This document shows, piece after piece, positions 1-8,403 of a stretch of 64,000 bases of DNA; within the stretch, counting starts at the first letter, position 1; each line of letters opens with the position of its first letter. Source of the DNA: Halodesulfovibrio spirochaetisodalis (GTDB lineage: Bacteria > Desulfobacterota > Desulfovibrionia > Desulfovibrionales > Desulfovibrionaceae). The position numbers were made by a program, and so were the translations under genes. The stretch is taken from NCBI RefSeq assembly GCF_001672295.1, contig NZ_JXMS01000002.1:162615-226614 (forward strand), read 5' to 3'. The notes below the pieces were generated by a model. It saw only the letters and a list, made by a program, of their open reading frames with translations, had not been told where the DNA came from and made no database searches.

Positions 1-58
1 TATCTCTTCTGCAGAAAACGAGTTCTGCAACTCCTTCTTTCGTTACGAGTGAATACGG

Positions 59-967
59 TTATACTTTTTCCACAGGCGCTTTGCCCAGAATACCGGATGG
101 ACGGAAAATGAGGAAGATTACCAGTAGTGAGAAAGCGAAAACGTCTTCATAGTCACTGGAAATGTATCCTGCTGCATAGCTTTCAGTCAGTCCGAGGAAT
201 AATCCGCCAAGCATCGCACCCGGAATAGAGCCGATACCGCCGAGAACCGCAGCCGTAAATGCTTTCACACCGGCGATAAAGCCGATCATAAAGTTGAGCT
301 GGCCTGAGTGGGTGGAAATAAGCACGCCACCAAGAGCTGCCAGTGAAGAGCCAATGATGAAGGTGGTAGAAATAATCCTGTCTGCGTTGATGCCGAGAAG
401 CATCGCCATTTTTCTGTTCTGGGCTGTAGCACGCATGGCTTTGCCCAGTTTGGTAAATTTGATGAATACGGTAAGTGCAGCCATGGAAACGGCACTGGCT
501 GCAACGATGACTAAGTCAGTGGAACCGAAGATGTGTGCAATCGGCTCCATAAATTCAAAGTCTGGAATAAGTGTTGGAAATGGCAAGAAGTCGGACGTTT
601 GCGCCAGAATGATGTAGTTCTGGAGAAAAAGTGACATACCGATAGCAGAAATCAGTGGAGAAAGGCGAGCAGCGCCGCGAAGCGGTTTGTATGCTACTTT
701 CTCCATAGTGTACCCGTAGGCAGCACAGTATAATATGGCAATGACGATTGCCATGAGCAGGATTGCAAACGCAGGGAATCCGTAAACCCCCATCACACCA
801 GCAACGATGAGACCGGTAAAGGCTCCGAGCATGTAAATTTCGCCGTGTGCGAAGTTAATGAGCTCGATAATCCCGTATACCATCGTGTAGCCGATCGCGA
901 TGAGAGCGTAGATGCTCCCGCGCGTTAATCCGCCAAGACCCAATTCGATGAAAAATTCCCAATCCAT
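59..967 (-). CDS. livH: Branched-chain amino acid ABC transporter permease LivH
   Basis: Inner-membrane permease subunit of a high-affinity ABC importer for leucine, isoleucine and valine. The 302-residue product is hydrophobic throughout, with the family-typical start of the core (GLTRGSIYALIAIGYTMVYG, about residues 13-32) and the GGIGSIPGAMLGG loop near the C-terminus. The start is placed at 967 because AGGGA lies about 8 bases upstream; an in-frame start at 1000 has no ribosome site. It lies downstream of livJ on the same strand, 123 bases away. LivM and the two ATPases would be expected to the left, outside the window. Confidence 0.93.
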   Translation of the reverse strand: MDWEFFIELGLGGLTRGSIYALIAIGYTMVYGIIELINFAHGEIYMLGAFTGLIVAGVMGVYGFPAFAILLMAIVIAILYCAAYGYTMEKVAYKPLRGAARLSPLISAIGMSLFLQNYIILAQTSDFLPFPTLIPDFEFMEPIAHIFGSTDLVIVAASAVSMAALTVFIKFTKLGKAMRATAQNRKMAMLLGINADRIISTTFIIGSSLAALGGVLISTHSGQLNFMIGFIAGVKAFTAAVLGGIGSIPGAMLGGLFLGLTESYAAGYISSDYEDVFAFSLLVIFLIFRPSGILGKAPVEKV

Positions 968-1090
968 GTGTATGTCCCTGTCAGAGATGCCTGTCTGCAA
1001 AAAATTGCAGGTACAAGGCCGATTATCTGAGTAAAAACGGGGAACAATCCGAGACTGCTCCCCGTTATGGTTGCGGTCGATGCGGTAAGA

Positions 1091-2212
1091 CTATTTAAGT
1101 TCTACGTATTTACCGTTCTGAACCTGATACATGGAGAAGCCAACGCCTTCTGCATCACCTCTTTCGTTAAATTTGATTTTACCAACAGGGGTATCAACAA
1201 ATTCGCTACGGAGTTTAGCAGTAACTGCGTCGTAATCTGTGGAGCCTGCACGTTCGATAGCAGTGAGCATTGCTACAGTAGCTGCGTATGCTGCAGGGTA
1301 GAATGCACCCGGCTCAGTGCCGAACATTTTTACGTGTGCTGCAATAGCTTCTTTGTACATTGGCAGGTTGGAAACATCGATAGGACCGGATGCGTATACG
1401 CCTTCAGCGTTTTTGCCGGCAACTTTGATGAATGTATCGTCTTTTACGCCGTCATCAGAAACAAACTTTGCTTTAATACGTTTTTTACGCATCTGGTTAA
1501 CAAGTTTGGATGCTTCAGGGTGGTAACCACCGTAGATAACAACGTCAGCTTTGCTGCGACGAATTTTCTGTACAACAGCAGAGTAGTCAGGAGCACCAGG
1601 AGTTACACCTTCGAACAGTACAACTTCTGCTTTGCCGCCTTCTTCAATAAATTTGCGTGCAAACTCTGCGTAGCCTTTACCGTAGTCACCTTTGTCGTGA
1701 ATAACGGCAATTTTTTTAGCGCCGAGTTTGTCGATTGCGAAGTCAACGCCGAGACGAGCCTGCATGTCGTCAGAAGCGATGGTACGGAAGAACGTAGGGT
1801 AGTCACCGGACTGGGTAAGTACTGGGTTGGTAGCACTTGGAGACATAGCGATGAGCTTGCCTTCAGTGTAAATTGGCAGTGCAGCTTTTGTTGCGCCGGA
1901 GCAGATGTGGCCAAGAACAACGTTTGCGCCATCAGAAACGAGCTTTGTTGCAACGTTGGTAGCCTGTTCAGGTTTGCACTGGTCATCCTGAATGAGCAGT
2001 TCAACTTGTTTACCGTTAATGCCGCCAGCAGCGTTAACTTTTTCAACAACTACTTTTGCAGCGTTAACTGTTGGCAGGCCGTAAGAAGCGAGGTCGCCAC
2101 TGTGAGCGCCTGCTACGCCGAGCTTGATTGTGTCTGCAGCAAATGCAGGTACACAAAAGGCAGTAACGGCGAGACCTGTTACAATGGATTTAACCAAACC
2201 AGAAAATGTCAT
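1091..2212 (-). CDS. livJ: Branched-chain amino acid ABC transporter substrate-binding protein LivJ
   Basis: Periplasmic binding protein that delivers branched-chain amino acids to the LivH/LivM permease. It has 373 residues, the usual family length, and begins with a clear signal peptide (hydrophobic LAVTAFCVPAFAA, cut near residue 25). The mature part shows the periplasmic-binding-protein type I fold pattern, for example GPIDVSNLP and YAATVAMLTAIE. A strong ribosome site (GGAGGAAC) precedes the ATG. It is the first gene of the liv cluster and is followed by livH, as in many proteobacteria. Exact ligand preference cannot be read from the sequence. Confidence 0.95.
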   Translation of the reverse strand: MTFSGLVKSIVTGLAVTAFCVPAFAADTIKLGVAGAHSGDLASYGLPTVNAAKVVVEKVNAAGGINGKQVELLIQDDQCKPEQATNVATKLVSDGANVVLGHICSGATKAALPIYTEGKLIAMSPSATNPVLTQSGDYPTFFRTIASDDMQARLGVDFAIDKLGAKKIAVIHDKGDYGKGYAEFARKFIEEGGKAEVVLFEGVTPGAPDYSAVVQKIRRSKADVVIYGGYHPEASKLVNQMRKKRIKAKFVSDDGVKDDTFIKVAGKNAEGVYASGPIDVSNLPMYKEAIAAHVKMFGTEPGAFYPAAYAATVAMLTAIERAGSTDYDAVTAKLRSEFVDTPVGKIKFNERGDAEGVGFSMYQVQNGKYVELK

Positions 2213-2236
2213 GTGTTCCTCCAGCGTTGAATATCG

Positions 2237-2259
2237 TATTGCTAATTAAGTAAGCAATA
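2237..2259. promoter_or_regulatory. Inverted repeat upstream of livJ (possible operator)
   Basis: TATTGCT and AGCAATA form a 7-base inverted repeat around a 9-base AT-rich centre, about 25 bases before the livJ start. The position fits an operator or mRNA leader hairpin controlling the liv genes. The protein that would bind is unknown. Confidence 0.35.
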
Positions 2260-2708
2260 TACTTGTTTGTTTATGTGTCGTCGAACATCCTCGGGCAAAA
2301 ATAACGTCCCTTTCATATTCTTTGTTCCCGAAAATACTAAAATTGTCAAAACGAAAACTGATGTTTTTATCAAAAAAGTAAAATTTATATGACAGAAACT
2401 TAATATATCAGATTTAGTTTATATAGCTGGTTCATTATTCCTTGATATGTCTGAAAAAGTTCCGTGCTTGAAAAAATTGATGTGGTACTCATTGATTTTA
2501 AAAAAACTGATAATAAAAACCAAAAAATGATAATTTTTTGCAAAAAAGAGCAAAAAATAACCAAAAACAACGCAATCGTTTTCGGGGGTAAAAAGCCGAG
2601 GTGAACGGGGTGTGATACGATCAGTAAGAAAAATTTATGAGCCAAATATGCGGGGTTCAGATCGAGCGGGAATAGAGCGCTTCATTTTACCAAATTCGTG
2701 TTTTGTAC

Positions 2709-2737
2709 TTGGAGCACAGGCTGTGCTTGTATATAAT
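2709..2737 (+). promoter_or_regulatory. Sigma-70-type promoter of glnS
   Basis: TTGGAG (-35) and a perfect TATAAT (-10) are separated by 17 bases. The start of transcription would fall near 2744, giving a leader of about 140 bases. The leader contains small hairpins, for example CCGCA/TGCGG and GCTTAT/ATAAGC, before the glnS ATG. Confidence 0.65.
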
Positions 2738-2885
2738 GATGTCCGCACGTGATGCGGAAGTATTTTTACTGGAAGTTGCGTGGTGCACTGCCAATTGACC
2801 ACCGCGTGTGTTTCCCGTATGTCATCCGCTTATAACTTGTTCATAAGCGCAACAATGCGAAGAAATAGATTTAGAGGACGTATTC

Positions 2886-4595
2886 ATGAGTAAGGCTCCT
2901 GTAGCACCTGAAGAGAAAAACGAAGGAACTAGTCTGGATTTTATCCGTACTATTATTGCTGAAGACTGTGAGAGCGGAAAGTACGACGGACGCGTACACA
3001 CCCGTTTCCCGCCGGAGCCGAACGGCTACCTGCATCTTGGGCATGCTAAATCCATTTGCTTGAACTTTGGAATTGCACAAGAGCACGAAGGCGGCATCTG
3101 CAACCTTCGCTTTGACGACACAAACCCGTTGAAGGAAGAAGACGAATACGTTCAGTCCATTCAGGAAGACGTAAAATGGCTCGGTTTCGACTGGGGCGAA
3201 AAACCGTTTTACACTTCCGACTACTTTGAAGTGCTTTTTGGTCATGCGGTAAAGCTCATTGAAATGGGCAAAGCATATGTGGATCACTCCACACCGGAAG
3301 CAATTCGCGAAATGCGCGGTACCTTGACTGAGCCGGGCACAGAAAGCCCGTACCGCAACCGCAGCGTTGAGGAGAACCTTGATCTCTTTAACCGCATGCG
3401 TAACGGCGAGTTTGCAGACGGCGAATGCGTGCTCCGCGCTAAAATCGATATGGCGTCTCCGAACATCATCATGCGCGATCCTGCGTTGTACCGTATCCGC
3501 AGAGCAACGCATCACAGAACCGGTGACAAGTGGTGCATGTACCCAATGTACGACTTTGCGCATTGTCTTTCAGACTCTCAGGAGCACATTACCCATTCCA
3601 TCTGTACTCTTGAGTTTGAAAACAACCGCGAACTCTATGACTGGTTGCTCGAAACTCTCGGCGTGTACCGCCCGCAGCAGATTGAATTTGCACGCCTCAA
3701 CCTGACGCATACAGTACTTTCCAAGCGTAAGCTTATTCAGCTGGTGGAAGAAGGCCATGTTCGCGGTTGGGATGACCCTCGCATGCCGACCATTTCCGGT
3801 CTGCGTCGTCGTGGTTGTCCTCCGGAAGCAATCCGCGAGTTCTGCTCCCGTATCGGCGTAGCAAAAGCGGATTCTATGGTTGATGCAGCCATGCTCGAAT
3901 TCTGCATGCGCGAAAAGCTCAATGAAGTAGCACCTCGCCTTATGGGTGTTGTTGATCCTGTAAAAGTTGTGATCACAAACTACCCTGAAGATCAGGTCGA
4001 CGAATTTGAAATGCCGCTTCACCCTGAACTGGAAGAATACGGCAAGCGCAAGGTTCCTTTCTCTCGTGAGCTGTACATTGAACGTGCAGACTTCCGCGAA
4101 GAAGCACCTAAGAAATTTTTCCGTCTCACCGTCGGTAAAGAAGTGCGCTTACGTTACGCATACTACGTAACCTGCACAGATGTAGTGAAAGACGAGAACG
4201 GCGAGATTACAGAGATTCATTGTACCTACGATCCTGAAACCAAAGGCGGCTGGTCTGAAGACGGTCGTAAGGTTAAAGGCACTCTGCATTGGGTTTCTGT
4301 AAAACATGCAGTTCCGGCTGAAGTACGTTTGTACGAGCCGCTCTTTGAAAAAGAGAACCCGAACAAGGTTGAAGAAGGCAAAACCTTCATTGACTACATC
4401 AACCCTGATTCTGAAAAAGTGATCACAGCGTACCTTGAGCCGCGCCTTGCTGAATGCAAAGCCGGTGAACGTGTTCAGTTCGAACGTCTTGGATACTACT
4501 GCGCAGACCTTGATACTACAGCTGAAAAGCCTGTGTTCAACCGTACTGCCACCTTGCGTGACAGCTGGAAGCGTGTAGAGCGTAACCAGAAGTAG
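2886..4595 (+). CDS. glnS: Glutaminyl-tRNA synthetase
   Basis: Cytoplasmic class I aminoacyl-tRNA synthetase that charges tRNA-Gln with glutamine. The 569 residues show the HIGH-type motif in [15 protein letters not shown] (about residues 41-55), the GlnS/GluRS-typical RFDDTNP, and a KMSKS variant LSKRKL (about residue 280) followed by GWDDPRMPT. The C-terminal third matches the anticodon-binding beta-barrel domain. It has its own promoter and ends at a strong terminator. The next gene on the strand is tRNA-Gln itself, so enzyme and substrate are encoded side by side. Direct charging by GlnS avoids the GatCAB route, although both can coexist. Confidence 0.97.
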   Translation: MSKAPVAPEEKNEGTSLDFIRTIIAEDCESGKYDGRVHTRFPPEPNGYLHLGHAKSICLNFGIAQEHEGGICNLRFDDTNPLKEEDEYVQSIQEDVKWLGFDWGEKPFYTSDYFEVLFGHAVKLIEMGKAYVDHSTPEAIREMRGTLTEPGTESPYRNRSVEENLDLFNRMRNGEFADGECVLRAKIDMASPNIIMRDPALYRIRRATHHRTGDKWCMYPMYDFAHCLSDSQEHITHSICTLEFENNRELYDWLLETLGVYRPQQIEFARLNLTHTVLSKRKLIQLVEEGHVRGWDDPRMPTISGLRRRGCPPEAIREFCSRIGVAKADSMVDAAMLEFCMREKLNEVAPRLMGVVDPVKVVITNYPEDQVDEFEMPLHPELEEYGKRKVPFSRELYIERADFREEAPKKFFRLTVGKEVRLRYAYYVTCTDVVKDENGEITEIHCTYDPETKGGWSEDGRKVKGTLHWVSVKHAVPAEVRLYEPLFEKENPNKVEEGKTFIDYINPDSEKVITAYLEPRLAECKAGERVQFERLGYYCADLDTTAEKPVFNRTATLRDSWKRVERNQK

Positions 4596-4613
4596 TTTTA
4601 GCCTTACAAATAC

Positions 4614-4647
4614 AAATCCCCTGTTCCTCACGGAGCAGGGGATTTTT
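4614..4647 (+). terminator. Rho-independent terminator of glnS
   Basis: AAATCCCCTG and CAGGGGATTT pair as the outer stem, continued by an inner TTCC/GGAG helix and a TCAC loop. A run of six T follows. It ends the glnS transcript. Confidence 0.9.
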
Positions 4648-4714
4648 TATTGCAGCCAGTTTTTGGCAATGGAACATTAGGTGGCAGTGATTCGAGTTTT
4701 TTTAGAAAATTCCG

Positions 4715-4743
4715 TTGACAGAACGCCATGTTTTCCATAAAAA
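4715..4743 (+). promoter_or_regulatory. Promoter of the tRNA-Gln gene
   Basis: A consensus TTGACA (-35) is followed after 17 bases by TAAAAA (-10), ending 14 bases before the first base of tRNA-Gln. This suggests the tRNA genes are transcribed separately from glnS. Confidence 0.6.
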
Positions 4744-4757
4744 CACCTCTCACTTGC

Positions 4758-4832
4758 TGGGCTATCGTTCAATTGGCAGGACGACGGGTTCTGGCTCCGT
4801 TAATCAAGGTTCGAGTCCTTGTAGCCCAGCCA
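4758..4832 (+). tRNA. tRNA-Gln (anticodon CTG)
   Basis: The 75-base sequence folds as a cloverleaf. The acceptor arm is TGGGCTA/TAGCCCA with discriminator G and an encoded CCA end. The anticodon arm ACGGG/TCCGT encloses the loop TTCTGGC, giving CTG at positions 34-36, which reads CAG. The T-arm contains GTTCGAGTC. It lies just downstream of glnS. Confidence 0.95.
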
Positions 4833-4957
4833 AATTTTTTCCTAAAACAGCGCATTACGTTGTTGCTGCGTAACAATCAAACTCTCGTGTAGACTTACTA
4901 CACTTCGACCTTGATTGTTCCTTGCGCCTCGTGCTGCACTTTTTTAGAAAAAAATTA
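4833..4957. repeat. Long imperfect palindrome between two tRNA genes
   Basis: The whole spacer between tRNA-Gln and tRNA-Glu is one imperfect inverted repeat of about 125 bases. Paired blocks include AATTTTTT near 4835 with AAAAAATT near 4950, AACAATCAA (4872-4880) with TTGATTGTT (4911-4919), and the tip GTGTAG/CTACAC (4887-4903). A transcript would form one long hairpin, which could be a tRNA-processing signal or a small dispersed element. No coding frame is present. Confidence 0.7.
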
Positions 4958-4970
4958 CCATATATGACGC

Positions 4971-5048
4971 GTCCCCATCGTCTAGCCTGGCCCAGGACAC
5001 CTGCCTTTCACGCAGGCGACGGGGGTTCAAATCCCCCTGGGGACGCCA
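4971..5048 (+). tRNA. tRNA-Glu (anticodon TTC)
   Basis: The 78-base cloverleaf has acceptor arm GTCCCCA/TGGGGAC, discriminator G and an encoded CCA. The anticodon arm CCTGC/GCAGG encloses CTTTCAC, giving TTC, which reads GAA and GAG. The T-arm contains GTTCAAATC. A terminator follows 9 bases after the CCA. Confidence 0.96.
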
Positions 5049-5056
5049 AAGCAAGT

Positions 5057-5092
5057 AAAAGCTCTTACACGAAAGTGTAAGAGCTTTTTTTT
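5057..5092 (+). terminator. Terminator of the tRNA-Gln/tRNA-Glu unit
   Basis: A perfect 14-bp stem (AAAAGCTCTTACAC and its complement) with a GAAA tetraloop is followed by a run of T. It ends the tRNA transcript. Confidence 0.95.
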
Positions 5093-5552
5093 GTTAGGGT
5101 AACGTTGAAGCTGCAAAATTTGTATAACGCCTTTAATTTTGAAAAAGAATTTCTATCTATTAACGATGAGGTTCTAATTTCGAATTGTTAATTTGACGGG
5201 GAAGCTTACGGGGGAAGCTGCTTGTTGTAATACGAGATATGGTGTTTTAGTAAGCTCTATTTTCTGAGAAAATACATCTACGTTGGTTCTTTCTTACTGT
5301 TGATACTCTCTTGTGCATAAGTACAAGGGAGTATTTTTTAAAAAAGTCTTGCATGTTTTTTCTCTTGGTATGCATATTTATAGAAGCTGGCAGTAGTAAG
5401 GCAACAAAAGATTTATTTTTGATGCAAAAAGAAATGAACGCTGATTAGTAAATACACAAAAAGGTATACTTACACTTTTTATTTGACAAAAAAAATACAT
5501 CTATATTTATTGTGTAAAAGAAAAGTTAAAAAAAATTATGTGAGGTTAATCT
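5093..5552. other. Gene-free spacer with an orphan terminator
   Basis: This AT-rich stretch of 460 bases has no convincing reading frame. It holds an intrinsic terminator at 5303-5339 that belongs to no annotated gene, and a TTGACA box at 5483 that may be the -35 of the next gene. A small RNA between about 5150 and 5340 is possible but is supported only by the terminator. Confidence 0.4.
5303..5339 (+). terminator. Orphan Rho-independent terminator
   Basis: ATACTCTCTTGT pairs with ACAAGGGAGTAT (one G-T wobble) around an 8-base loop, and six T follow. The tRNA transcript should already have ended at 5092, so another plus-strand transcript may end here. Confidence 0.7.
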
Positions 5553-7211
5553 ATGATGCGTTTTTTATGCATGGTTCTTTTCTTGTTGATTTCAGTATTT
5601 CCTAATAAAATTTTTGCAGGAGTGATTTCATTTTCTACACCAACATTTACAATTGAACGTTGTGACGATAGTCGTTTCACATTTTTTGATCGTAAAGTAG
5701 ATGTGTTTGGAATTCCTATTTATGCAGTACCCGAGGTGCATCCTAGAAAATTATTGCATGCGGCAAATGTGCTTGCTCAGTATTTGGACAATAACGAAGA
5801 CGGGCAGGTTGATAATCCTCGAGTTGTAGAAGCAATGATTGCTCGACGAGCATTTTTGTTTATGTGGGGAGACAAAGCACAGGTGGATGAAATTGACGCA
5901 GCATTTGAAGCAAATGGCTGGGAAGGCGAAGGGCTGGATCTGGGAAATGATGAAACCAGACCTGAGTGGTTTTTGAATGGCCGTGTCGGTAAATTTGATG
6001 AAGCGATTGAACAAGTTTGGCTTTTGGTAGCAACAACAGGATATGCTCAGGTATACCCGAATATTTTTGGTGAAGCAGGAGTAAGTTCTCTTACTGCTGC
6101 TATGGATGTAGCTCGTGGTGGGCGCTTTGAAGAATTGCCTGCGAGTTATCCGGATAATGCGTGGTACACATATTCTGATCAAACATGCGACTATGAGTGC
6201 ATGGCGAGTGGATACTTTTACTGGGGCATGAGTTCTGTTTTGGGCGCACAAGCGAATAGGGGAGATGTTATTTCTGGAGTTTGGAAGCTCTTCAGAAAGG
6301 ACGACGTCAAGACCGGTGATCCGAGCTTATACGCCTTGCTGAATGACCCAAGCTACATTCTGCCAACCGTGTTACCGGATGGTACATATCGCAATTTCCA
6401 ATACTCTGAAGAAGCAACACTTTCACAGACTCCACCAACGTTTGATATTAAATCGTGTACGGATTCCCATTTCCCTTTCTTTAACCAGCGAATTAATGTG
6501 TTTGGAATTCAGGTTTATGCTGACCCGAATGTCCCAAAAAACAAAATTCAACATGCTGCAAATGTGCTGGCACAATATCTGGATAATGATGAGAATGGGG
6601 TGGTTGATGACCCTCGCGTGCTGAGCGTAATGCATGAAAATAATGCGTTTCTTTTTATGTGGAGTGATGAGTCTTTGTTTGAAGAGCTAGAAGCAGCGTA
6701 TCTTTCGAACCCATGGGAAGGTGAAGGGCAAGACCTTGGGAGCGAAGAGTCGCGTCCAGAGTGGCACAGTAATGGCTATACTGGAGAGTTTGACGGAGCA
6801 ATAGAAGAAGTCTGGCATCTTGTCACATCTGTCGGGTATTCTCTTGCGTATCCAGAAGCCTTTGGAGAGGGAGAATTGAGTACGCTGACTTCAGCAATGG
6901 ATATTGCTCGTGGCGGACATTTTACCGAAGTGCCAGTGCAATACCCTGTTGATGCATGGTATACATATGATGATGAGACTTGTGACTATGCGTGTATGGC
7001 AAGTGAGTACATCTATTGGGGTATGAGCTCTATTCTCGGAGCACAGGTTAACCGTAGAAACGAAATCTATGATGAATGGAAGTTATGCACTAAAGACGAA
7101 GTGCAAAAGAAAGATACTGCACTTTACGGCTTGCTGACTTCGCATGATTATTCGTTGCCAACTGTCTTGCCGGACGGTAGTTACCGAAACTTTACAAGTA
7201 CTGGAAACTAG
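5553..7211 (+). CDS. Secreted two-repeat protein with EF-hand-like motifs, function unknown
   Basis: The 552-residue product was not recognised. It starts with a signal peptide (hydrophobic core CMVLFLLISVFP, cut near residue 22). The rest is two tandem copies of about 265 residues, roughly 31-290 and 300-548. Each copy opens with a conserved C..S.F.FF segment and VFGI, then HAANVLAQYLDN and an acidic loop (NNEDGQVDNPRV, NDENGVVDDPRV) spaced like a calcium-binding EF-hand or dockerin loop. Later come EGEG.DLG and ARGG.F blocks, a conserved CDY.CMAS segment and YWGMSS.LGAQ. The copies share well over half their residues, so the duplication is fairly recent or selected. Ribosome site GAGG lies 7 bases upstream. 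It is probably exported and metal-binding; no catalytic motif such as HExxH is visible. Confidence 0.8.
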   Translation: MMRFLCMVLFLLISVFPNKIFAGVISFSTPTFTIERCDDSRFTFFDRKVDVFGIPIYAVPEVHPRKLLHAANVLAQYLDNNEDGQVDNPRVVEAMIARRAFLFMWGDKAQVDEIDAAFEANGWEGEGLDLGNDETRPEWFLNGRVGKFDEAIEQVWLLVATTGYAQVYPNIFGEAGVSSLTAAMDVARGGRFEELPASYPDNAWYTYSDQTCDYECMASGYFYWGMSSVLGAQANRGDVISGVWKLFRKDDVKTGDPSLYALLNDPSYILPTVLPDGTYRNFQYSEEATLSQTPPTFDIKSCTDSHFPFFNQRINVFGIQVYADPNVPKNKIQHAANVLAQYLDNDENGVVDDPRVLSVMHENNAFLFMWSDESLFEELEAAYLSNPWEGEGQDLGSEESRPEWHSNGYTGEFDGAIEEVWHLVTSVGYSLAYPEAFGEGELSTLTSAMDIARGGHFTEVPVQYPVDAWYTYDDETCDYACMASEYIYWGMSSILGAQVNRRNEIYDEWKLCTKDEVQKKDTALYGLLTSHDYSLPTVLPDGSYRNFTSTGN

Positions 7212-7233
7212 CAGTGCTTAAAGAATAAACTGC

Positions 7234-7263
7234 AAGGAAGCGCGATGAGCGCTTCCTTTTTTG
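7234..7263 (+). terminator. Terminator of the two-repeat protein gene
   Basis: AAGGAAGCGC and GCGCTTCCTT form a 10-bp stem with a GATGA loop, followed by six T. A near-copy of this hairpin occurs at 7811-7837. Confidence 0.93.
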
Positions 7264-7280
7264 TTACGGTCTATCTTCGC

Positions 7281-7318
7281 AAAAATAAAGCCCTCCCCAA
7301 TACTTTCAGGGAGGGCTT
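7281..7318 (-). terminator. Terminator of the 68-residue gene
   Basis: On the minus strand, AAGCCCTCCC and GGGAGGGCTT pair around a 11-base loop and are followed by TATTTTT. It lies 73 bases past the stop of the small gene at 7391. Confidence 0.88.
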
Positions 7319-7390
7319 CGAATAAACATGGTACTGCGAATGCATAGAGATACTTCAAACAGGACTGCTCGTCATATCTCGTAACGTTTT

Positions 7391-7597
7391 CTACGCACCT
7401 TTCTTTAGTGCCGCGTCTACTGCGGCTGCATCCAGAACTTCGAGACACTCGTTAAGGGAGCGTTCAAGCAAGTACCAAGTATGCTTGAGTTCTGGATACA
7501 CTTCACCAAGCTTTTCGTGCATCATTCGTAAGGTGTTTGCGATCTCATACAATTGTGTGATGGGGTCATCAGGAAGGGAAGTGTTGTTTTGTGCCAT
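7391..7597 (-). CDS. Small hypothetical protein, 68 residues
   Basis: Not recognised. The product is soluble, largely helical and acidic in its middle, with a predicted amphipathic helix around YEIANTLRMMHEKLGEVYPEL. The start at 7597 has an excellent ribosome site (AAGGAG, 7 bases away); an upstream in-frame start at 7633 lacks one. A terminator follows, so it is probably a single-gene unit. It could be a small regulator or adaptor, but nothing in the sequence decides this. Confidence 0.7.
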   Translation of the reverse strand: MAQNNTSLPDDPITQLYEIANTLRMMHEKLGEVYPELKHTWYLLERSLNECLEVLDAAAVDAALKKGA

Positions 7598-7650
7598 AAG
7601 GCATCTCCTTGAGGATTTTGAAGATGCTTCCAATCACAAGATACACGTAT

Positions 7651-7837
7651 CCTAGGGACTGTGCATTTTGCTTATTGGACGCAAAATGCCACTTCTTACG
7701 GGAGCGGTTTACCGCTTGTGGAAAGGTGTTTGAGATCACCTAGGCGATAAATATAGAGGGTTTAGTGGGGTGTCAACTCGGCTGTGCAAAGCAAATTTAT
7801 TAGGTGAGATGGAAGCGCGATGTGTGCTTCCTTTTTT
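7651..7837 (+). ncRNA. Candidate structured RNA ending at a terminator
   Basis: No gene is present, but the stretch is rich in helices. CCTAGG at 7651 and 7739 can close a domain holding a 9-bp hairpin (GCATTTTGC/GCAAAATGC, 7663-7689) and a nested CCAC/GTGG plus AGCGGT/ACCGCT hairpin (7689-7721). A clear terminator lies at 7811-7837 (GGAAGCGC/GTGCTTCC, then six T). It does not match any riboswitch or housekeeping RNA consensus I know. The first part could equally be a leader read from the minus strand ahead of the small gene at 7597. Confidence 0.4.
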
Positions 7838-8403
7838 GTTTTCAAGCCAGCAAGTTATTGCGGCTGGCTGTTGTCATTAGAAATATACTGACAAGTTGCG
7901 ATGCCGTGTTCTCATTGATGTCACCTTTCTGTGTGCAAATGTATTTGTCGGACGTTAACATCATCCCTTTGTGCAGGGGGAGAAGAAGCACATTTGATAC
8001 GTTGCAGACAGGTGTGACGAGTGCCTTCAGTTCTTATAATCATACATGTGTTCATTCTGCATAATGTTGTGCTAAAGGTACGTTTATTAAGCTCATTGTC
8101 GGTTGTTCATCAGTGCAGCTAATCAATATGGAGCTTGTTTTTTATTCAGTGCAATAATTTGCTGTTATATCCGCCGGTCATGATGAGAAGAGTAGAGTTA
8201 CTTTGAAAGCGATACTGTGAGACATTGATGCATCTGCCTAATGTTCCATAAACAAAAGCGCTTGCTATACCATAGTGTAGAATATCCGGTTCCTTCATCT
8301 GCATCCCGCCGTTACAACATAATTTCCGTTCATTGCACTGTATCTGCTGTCATTGCTTATTTTCGTAGTGTTGAGATGAGACAAAGCAACATAAGGAATT
8401 AGT
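7838..8403. other. Gene-free region upstream of sdaA
   Basis: About 570 bases without a supported gene. An 86-codon plus-strand frame at 7804-8064 overlaps the terminator and has no ribosome site. The sdaA promoter must lie here, but no box is convincing enough to name. Confidence 0.4.

Larger units (their letters stand above)
2213..2885. other. Gene-free 670-base spacer between livJ and glnS
   Basis: This divergent spacer holds the livJ upstream region (minus) and the glnS promoter and leader (plus). Its middle is very AT-rich, with poly-A and poly-T runs at 2360-2560. No convincing reading frame is present; an 81-codon frame on the minus strand is low-complexity and has no ribosome site. 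Confidence 0.6.

Noticed and set aside
1..58. Start of livM on the minus strand (AAGGAG at about 33-38)
   Set aside because: A ribosome-site-like AAGGAG is present, but no ATG or GTG lies at a suitable distance within the window.
1067..2230. Long open frame of 387 codons on the plus strand opposite livJ
   Set aside because: It mirrors livJ, is full of Cys, Phe and Asn, and has no family match. livJ has a signal peptide, ribosome site and clear homology.
7804..8064. 86-codon plus-strand frame
   Set aside because: It begins inside a terminator hairpin, lacks a ribosome site and has no recognisable pattern.
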